Assembly: GCF_020531945.1 (NCBI RefSeq)
Contig: NZ_JAJATZ010000003.1
Span: 434,001 to 498,000 of the forward strand
DNA length: 64,000 nt
Source: Loktanella gaetbuli
GTDB lineage: Bacteria > Pseudomonadota > Alphaproteobacteria > Rhodobacterales > Rhodobacteraceae
Direction of reading: 5' to 3'
Of the stretch, positions 59,649 through 64,000 are shown one piece after another. A program made the translations under genes and the position numbers. Numbering within the stretch: the stretch's first letter is position 1; the number at the start of each line of letters is the position of its first letter. The notes under the pieces are model-generated. The model did not search any database. It had not been told where the DNA came from and saw only the letters and a list, made by a program, of their open reading frames with translations.

Positions 59649-59821
59649 AAGTCTATCGCCAACCCCTTGTTTTCCCAGTCGCCGTAGCGCACGGGTTCGG
59701 GTCCGTTGCGCCCCCCCAGTTCGGGTGGCAGCGCAAGCTCTTCGGCCTTTTTGCGGCGTTCTGCGGCCTCTGCGAGGGCGCGTTTCGCGGCGGGTGGCAG
59801 GTCGTCCTGGGTGTCTGTCAT
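59645..59821 (-). CDS. DUF1674 / SdhAF4-like protein
   Basis: This is a short protein of 58 residues: MTDTQDDLPPAAKRALAEAA onward, with the C-terminal GGRNGPEPVRYGDWENKGLA then IDF, the hallmark of DUF1674. The family includes the mitochondrial succinate dehydrogenase assembly factor SDHAF4. Here it may help flavinate or protect SdhA. It is convergent with the secreted protein gene and divergent from the methyltransferase. Confidence 0.85.
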   Translation of the reverse strand: MTDTQDDLPPAAKRALAEAAERRKKAEELALPPELGGRNGPEPVRYGDWENKGLAIDF

Positions 59822-59888
59822 GGCTGGGTCCTTGTCGGTCCGTTCCTGCTGATATACGTCGCAGCACGCACCCTACAAGGCTTTGCTC

Positions 59889-61160
59889 ATGGACACTTCC
59901 GGTCTGGCGCCGCGTCGCGCCGCCCATCATCTGCTGCAACAGGTCACCACAGAGGGCCGTTTGCTGTCCGAGCTGATCGGCGCAGGCGCGCTGGATCACC
60001 TGGAACCACAGGACCGTGCGCGGGCGCAGCGGCTGGCCACGGATACCCTGCGGATGCTGGACCGCGCCGACCGGATGCTGAAACCGCACCTGCGGCAAAC
60101 TCCCGCAGATCACGTCATGAACGCGCTGCGACTGGGTACGGTAGAGCTGGGGCAGGGCGAGGCGGCGCATGGTGTCGTGAACGCCTATGTGGAAATCGTC
60201 AGCCGCAACCCGCATGTCGGGCGGCTCAAGGGTCTTACGAACGCGGTCCTGCGCAAGATCGCCGCCGCCGGGCCGGACAAATGGAACGCAATGGCCCAGC
60301 CGTTGCTGCCGGGCTGGCTGCGGCAGCCGTTGGTCGCCGCCTGGGGGCGGTCTGATGTCGCGGCAATGGAGGCCGTTCAGGCTGTCGCACCGCCACTGGA
60401 TGTCACGCCAAAGGGTGACGCGGGTGCTGTCGCCGCAGCGCTGGGCGGCAAGATCTTGCCAACCGGTTCGGTGCGGGTCACGGGTGCGGGGCAGGTCAGC
60501 CAGATGCCCGGTTTCGATACTGGCGACTGGTGGGTGCAGGACGCGGCTGCCGCGATCCCGGTCCAGCTCTTGGGTGATATCGCTGGCCTGTCGGCGCTGG
60601 ACCTTTGTGCGGCACCGGGTGGCAAGACGATGCAGCTGGCCGCACGCGGTGCCACAGTGACAGCGGTGGACAATTCCGCGACGCGCATCGCGCGGGTGGG
60701 TGAGAACCTGCGGCGCATGGGGTTGAAGGCGGACGTGCGCACCGATGACGCCTTTGACGTGACGGGGCAATGGGACGTGGTTTTGCTGGATGCGCCCTGT
60801 TCCGCGACTGGCACGATGCGGCGTCACCCGGATCTGCCCTATGCCAAGGACGGGTCCGAGTTCGGTGACCTGATCGCGCAACAGGAGACCATGATCGACC
60901 ACGCCCTGACGCTGGTGAAACCCGGTGGACGCCTGCTGTTCTGCACCTGCTCGCTGCTGCCGGACGAGGGCGAGGTCCAGATCGAAGAGGCACTGGAACG
61001 CCACCCTGCGCTGACGGTCGACCGCGCGGCACTGGACCGGCCCGGCATCGATCCCGCATGGATCACACCAGAGGGCGGATTGCGGCTGCGTCCGGACATC
61101 TGGGCGGATATCGGCGGCATGGACGGGTTCTATATGGCTGTGCTGACAAAGCCCGCGTGA
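59889..61160 (+). CDS. RsmB/NOP-type rRNA cytosine methyltransferase
   Basis: The 423-residue SAM-dependent m5C methyltransferase has an N-terminal NusB-like helical part (ALDHLEPQDRARAQRLATDT). The catalytic half contains LDLCAAPGGKTMQLA near 238, VVLLDAPCSATGTMRRHPDL near 297, and FCTCSLLPDEGEVQIEEAL near 355 with the second conserved cysteine. Its target is probably 16S rRNA C967 as for RsmB. The ATG at 59889 is preferred. Confidence 0.92.
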   Translation: MDTSGLAPRRAAHHLLQQVTTEGRLLSELIGAGALDHLEPQDRARAQRLATDTLRMLDRADRMLKPHLRQTPADHVMNALRLGTVELGQGEAAHGVVNAYVEIVSRNPHVGRLKGLTNAVLRKIAAAGPDKWNAMAQPLLPGWLRQPLVAAWGRSDVAAMEAVQAVAPPLDVTPKGDAGAVAAALGGKILPTGSVRVTGAGQVSQMPGFDTGDWWVQDAAAAIPVQLLGDIAGLSALDLCAAPGGKTMQLAARGATVTAVDNSATRIARVGENLRRMGLKADVRTDDAFDVTGQWDVVLLDAPCSATGTMRRHPDLPYAKDGSEFGDLIAQQETMIDHALTLVKPGGRLLFCTCSLLPDEGEVQIEEALERHPALTVDRAALDRPGIDPAWITPEGGLRLRPDIWADIGGMDGFYMAVLTKPA

Positions 61161-61199
61161 CAGAACGCTGACCCTGCGCTAACCTTGCGCCCAACAAGA

Positions 61200-62996
61200 A
61201 TGCGAAATCGCAGACCGGGGCAGCAGGTGGCACAAAATCCATCCTGGCAGGCACGTCTTACGACGTATTTGCATCAGTATCATGCGCGCCGCGCTGCGCG
61301 GGCCAAACCTGTGACCGGGTTCGTGTCGCAGCCTGAACCCCGCAGCATCGGTCTTTTCGCGCGGGGCAAGCAACTGCTGGCCGGTAATTTTCTGTTTGCG
61401 GGCGTCCTGACCACGTCGCCTGACGGTTCGATCTGGGATGCGCAGGGCGACCGCGATCTGGTGGATCAAGAATTGCATGGCTTTGCCTGGCTCGATGACC
61501 TGGCTGCCGTCGGTGATGGTCGCGCGCGGGCGGTGGCGCAGGCCTGGGTTGCGGAATGGATCGACGATTTCGGTGATGGCACGGGACCGGGCTGGACACC
61601 TGACCTGACAGGGCGTCGCCTGATCCGCTGGATCTCGCACGGGTTGATGTTGCTGCGCGGTCTTGATCGTGATGCGCAGGACCGTTTTTTCCAAAGTCTC
61701 GGGCAGCAGACGCTGTTCTTGTCGCGCAGATGGCGCGCCGCGCGCGCAGGTTTGCCGCGGTTCGAGGCGCTGGCCGGCATGATCTATGCGGGCCTGTCAC
61801 TGGAAGGCATGGAGGATCTGACCGATCCGGCGATTGCGGCGCTGGCCAGTGATTGCGCGGATCATGTCGGGTCCGATGGCGGGATCGCATCGCGTAACCC
61901 CGAAGAGTTGATGGATATCCTGACACTGCTGCTCTGGGCGCAGGACGCGCTGGAGGCAAGCGCGCGTCCCGTGCCTGCCGCACTGACGGATGCCCTTGGG
62001 CGGATCGCACCGACGCTGCGCAGCCTGCGGCATGCCGACGGCGGGTTGGCACGATTTCATGGCGGTGGTCGCGGTGTCGATGGACGGCTGGACCAGGCGC
62101 TGGCCCGGTTGGGTGCGACCGGGCGGGGCGTTGCCGACATGGGCATGGGCTATGCCCGGATCGCGGCGGGTCGCACCAGTGTCATCGTGGACGGGGCCGT
62201 GCCGCCGCAGCACGTGGCATCCTATAATGCGCATGCTGCAACACTCGCGTTCGAGCTGACATCCGGTCGGCGCCCGCTGGTGGTGAATTGCGGGTCAGGC
62301 GTGACCTTTGGTGCCGACTGGCGGCGCGCGGGCCGGGCCACGCCCAGCCATTCGACATTGTGCATGGCTGGATATTCGTCCTCTCGGCTGGGTCAGGCGC
62401 AGCTTGTCGGTGGCGTGTTGGCCGAACCCCTGATCGACACGCCGACCGATGTGCAATGTATCATCACGCGGATGGATGACGGCCACAGGGCCGAACTGTC
62501 GCACGACGGATTTCGCCTGACCCATGGCCAGACCCACGCCCGCATTCTGGAAATGACACTGGATGGGCGCGGTCTGGTGGGCGAGGATCTGCTGACCACC
62601 CTGAATGATCTGGACAAGGAACGGTTCGAACGGGCCTGCGGTCTGACCGGTGGGTCCGTGCCGTTCGCGATCAGGTTTCATCTGCATCCCGATGTCGAGG
62701 CGCATGTCGATCTTGGCGGTGCTGCGGTATCGATGGCACTCAAATCAGGTGAAATCTGGGTGTTCCGCCATGACGGTCACGCAGAATTGGCGCTGACACC
62801 GTCTGTTTACCTTGAAACAGGCCGGTTGAAGCCGCGCGCAGCACAACAGGTGGTTTTATCCGGCGTCGCTTTGTCTTATGCGACGCGCATCCGTTGGTCC
62901 CTGACCAAGGCGCAGGACACCCCCGATGTGGTCCGCGACCTGGCACCTGCCCGAACGGATGACGATGATGCATCATTCGAGGACGACCATGACTGA
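61200..62996 (+). CDS. Heparinase II/III-like protein
   Basis: The protein has about 598 residues with an alpha-helical N-terminal part and a C-terminal heparinase II/III-like beta-sandwich (RTSVIVDGAVPPQHVASYNA, LVVNCGSGVTFGADWRRAGR, ATPSHSTLCMAGYSSSRLG). It may be a polysaccharide lyase or a related non-catalytic form. The start is unsure: the ATG at 61200 or the GTG at 61227. There is no obvious signal peptide. It ends overlapping purH by eight bases. Confidence 0.85.
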   Translation: MRNRRPGQQVAQNPSWQARLTTYLHQYHARRAARAKPVTGFVSQPEPRSIGLFARGKQLLAGNFLFAGVLTTSPDGSIWDAQGDRDLVDQELHGFAWLDDLAAVGDGRARAVAQAWVAEWIDDFGDGTGPGWTPDLTGRRLIRWISHGLMLLRGLDRDAQDRFFQSLGQQTLFLSRRWRAARAGLPRFEALAGMIYAGLSLEGMEDLTDPAIAALASDCADHVGSDGGIASRNPEELMDILTLLLWAQDALEASARPVPAALTDALGRIAPTLRSLRHADGGLARFHGGGRGVDGRLDQALARLGATGRGVADMGMGYARIAAGRTSVIVDGAVPPQHVASYNAHAATLAFELTSGRRPLVVNCGSGVTFGADWRRAGRATPSHSTLCMAGYSSSRLGQAQLVGGVLAEPLIDTPTDVQCIITRMDDGHRAELSHDGFRLTHGQTHARILEMTLDGRGLVGEDLLTTLNDLDKERFERACGLTGGSVPFAIRFHLHPDVEAHVDLGGAAVSMALKSGEIWVFRHDGHAELALTPSVYLETGRLKPRAAQQVVLSGVALSYATRIRWSLTKAQDTPDVVRDLAPARTDDDDASFEDDHD

Positions 62997-64000
62997 CCTT
63001 TTCCCCGTGACCCGCGCGCTCCTGAGCGTTTCCGATAAAACCGGCCTGATCGAACTGGGACAAGCGTTGTCCGCACGCGGTGTTGAACTGCTCTCCACCG
63101 GTGGATCGGCCAAGGCGTTGCGCGATGCGGGCCTGGACGTAAAGGACGTGGCAGAGGTGACGGGCTTTCCGGAAATGATGGATGGTCGGGTCAAGACGCT
63201 GCATCCGGTGGTTCACGGTGGCCTGCTGGCGGTGCGCGACAACGACGCCCACGTCGCGGCCATGGATGAACACGGGATCGGCGGTATCGATCTTCTGGTC
63301 GTGAACCTCTATCCGTTCGAGGAAACGGTCGCCAAGGGTGCTGATTATGCCACCTGCATCGAGAACATCGACATCGGCGGTCCGGCCATGATCCGGTCGG
63401 CTGCGAAAAACCATGCCTTTGTCAACGTTGTGACGGATGTGTCCGACTATGACGCGCTGCTGGCCGAGCTGGATGCCAACGACGGTCAGACCACGCTCGC
63501 GTTCCGCAAGGGGTTGGCGCAGACCGCATACGGCCGCACTGCGGCCTATGACACGGCTGTCAGCACTTGGATGGCTGGCGCGATCGATCTGGACACGCCG
63601 CGCCGCCGCAGCTTTGCCGGGACCGTGCGTCAGGAACTGCGGTATGGTGAAAACCCGCACCAGACCGCCAGCTTTTACACCGACGGCAGCGACCGCCCCG
63701 GCGTCGCCACGGCAACCCAGCATCAGGGCAAGGAACTGTCCTACAACAACATCAACGACACCGATGCCGCGTTCGAACTGGTGGCGGAATTCGACCCCGC
63801 CGATGGTCCCGCCGTCGCGATCATCAAACACGCGAACCCCTGCGGCGTGGCACGGGGTGACACGCTTCTCGAGGCCTATACCAAGGCGTTCGACTGTGAC
63901 CGCACCAGTGCATTCGGCGGTATCGTCGCGCTGAACATGCCGTTGGACGAAGCGACGGCCAAGGCGATCGCCGAAATCTTTACCGAGGTCGTGATCGCAC
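62989..64000 (+). CDS. purH: Bifunctional AICAR transformylase / IMP cyclohydrolase, 5' part
   Basis: The last two steps of IMP synthesis are carried by PurH. The visible 337 residues show the cyclohydrolase half (ALLSVSDKTGLIELGQALSA, GRVKTLHPVVHGGLLAVRDN, IENIDIGGPAMIRSAAKNH). The start of the transformylase half includes RYGENPHQTASFY and KHANPCGVARG. The gene continues past the window end. The ATG at 62989 lies inside the stop of the heparinase-like gene. Confidence 0.96.
   Translation, partial: MTDLFPVTRALLSVSDKTGLIELGQALSARGVELLSTGGSAKALRDAGLDVKDVAEVTGFPEMMDGRVKTLHPVVHGGLLAVRDNDAHVAAMDEHGIGGIDLLVVNLYPFEETVAKGADYATCIENIDIGGPAMIRSAAKNHAFVNVVTDVSDYDALLAELDANDGQTTLAFRKGLAQTAYGRTAAYDTAVSTWMAGAIDLDTPRRRSFAGTVRQELRYGENPHQTASFYTDGSDRPGVATATQHQGKELSYNNINDTDAAFELVAEFDPADGPAVAIIKHANPCGVARGDTLLEAYTKAFDCDRTSAFGGIVALNMPLDEATAKAIAEIFTEVVIA

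Noticed and set aside
59364..61004. 546-codon minus-strand frame opposite the RsmB-like gene
   Set aside because: Composition is rich in Arg/His/Gln and mirrors the codon bias of the real plus-strand gene. No motif is present.

Overview
The window comes from a GC-rich alphaproteobacterium of the family Rhodobacteraceae, most likely a roseobacter-group aerobic anoxygenic phototroph. The evidence is the bchG / PucC-like transporter / bchP / idi operon with two PpsR-type TGT-N12-ACA sites, the rpsT-dnaA-dnaN-recF-gyrB backbone, the ubiB-ubiE/mutM divergent pair, and a dispersed intergenic motif (CTTCTTCTGG..CAAA.ATAT.CCGGGG) that I associate with this family. I recognise no insertion sequence, prophage, CRISPR array, rRNA or tRNA.

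Layout. 0.1-4.2 kb: dapE, rnr and a DUF1810 gene. 4.3-16.4 kb: a complete reductive pyrimidine catabolism locus. preT and preA encode dihydropyrimidine dehydrogenase, with a Nei/Fpg-like glycosylase gene wedged between them. A RutR-like repressor and a flavin reductase lie on the minus strand. A hydantoinase/carbamoylase (beta-ureidopropionase type), dihydropyrimidinase, an unknown membrane protein and a four-gene NMT1-type ABC importer follow. A near-perfect RutR operator lies between the repressor and the catabolic genes. 16.6-19.8 kb: a cyanide-insensitive-type cytochrome bd oxidase and a hexapeptide acetyltransferase. 19.8-23.7 kb: the late bacteriochlorophyll operon. 23.8-30.7 kb: a tightly overlapping run of ThuA, Gfo/Idh oxidoreductase, GT4 glycosyltransferase, an unknown protein, a TPR/GT9-like protein, DUF6165 and FkbM methyltransferase, which looks like a surface-glycan module. 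30.8-34.1 kb: a small flagellar set (truncated MotB-like ORF, FlgN-like, FlgJ-like, FliK, FlgD).

34.1-48.1 kb is mostly housekeeping: ubiB, ubiE, mutM, enoyl-CoA hydratase, rpsT, dnaA, dnaN, recF, a GNAT gene, a LysE exporter, gyrB and a large unknown membrane protein. Two tiny tandem lipoprotein genes follow. 48.5-58.3 kb is an rbfA-truB-rpsO-pnp locus broken up by accessory genes: a phosphodiester glycosidase-like protein, DUF1643, a fluoroacetate dehalogenase-like hydrolase, an RTX-repeat protein, CsbD, and an opposite-strand UspA plus alanine/sodium symporter pair. 58.4-64 kb: dapB, a secreted small protein, a DUF1674/SdhAF4-like protein, an RsmB-like methyltransferase, a heparinase-like protein and the 5' part of purH, which runs off the window.

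The points most worth following up are the Nei-like glycosylase inside the dihydropyrimidine dehydrogenase operon, the RutR and PpsR operators that tie the two metabolic islands to known regulators, the MotB-like remnant beside a glycan module, and the fragmented rpsO-pnp region with twin terminators.
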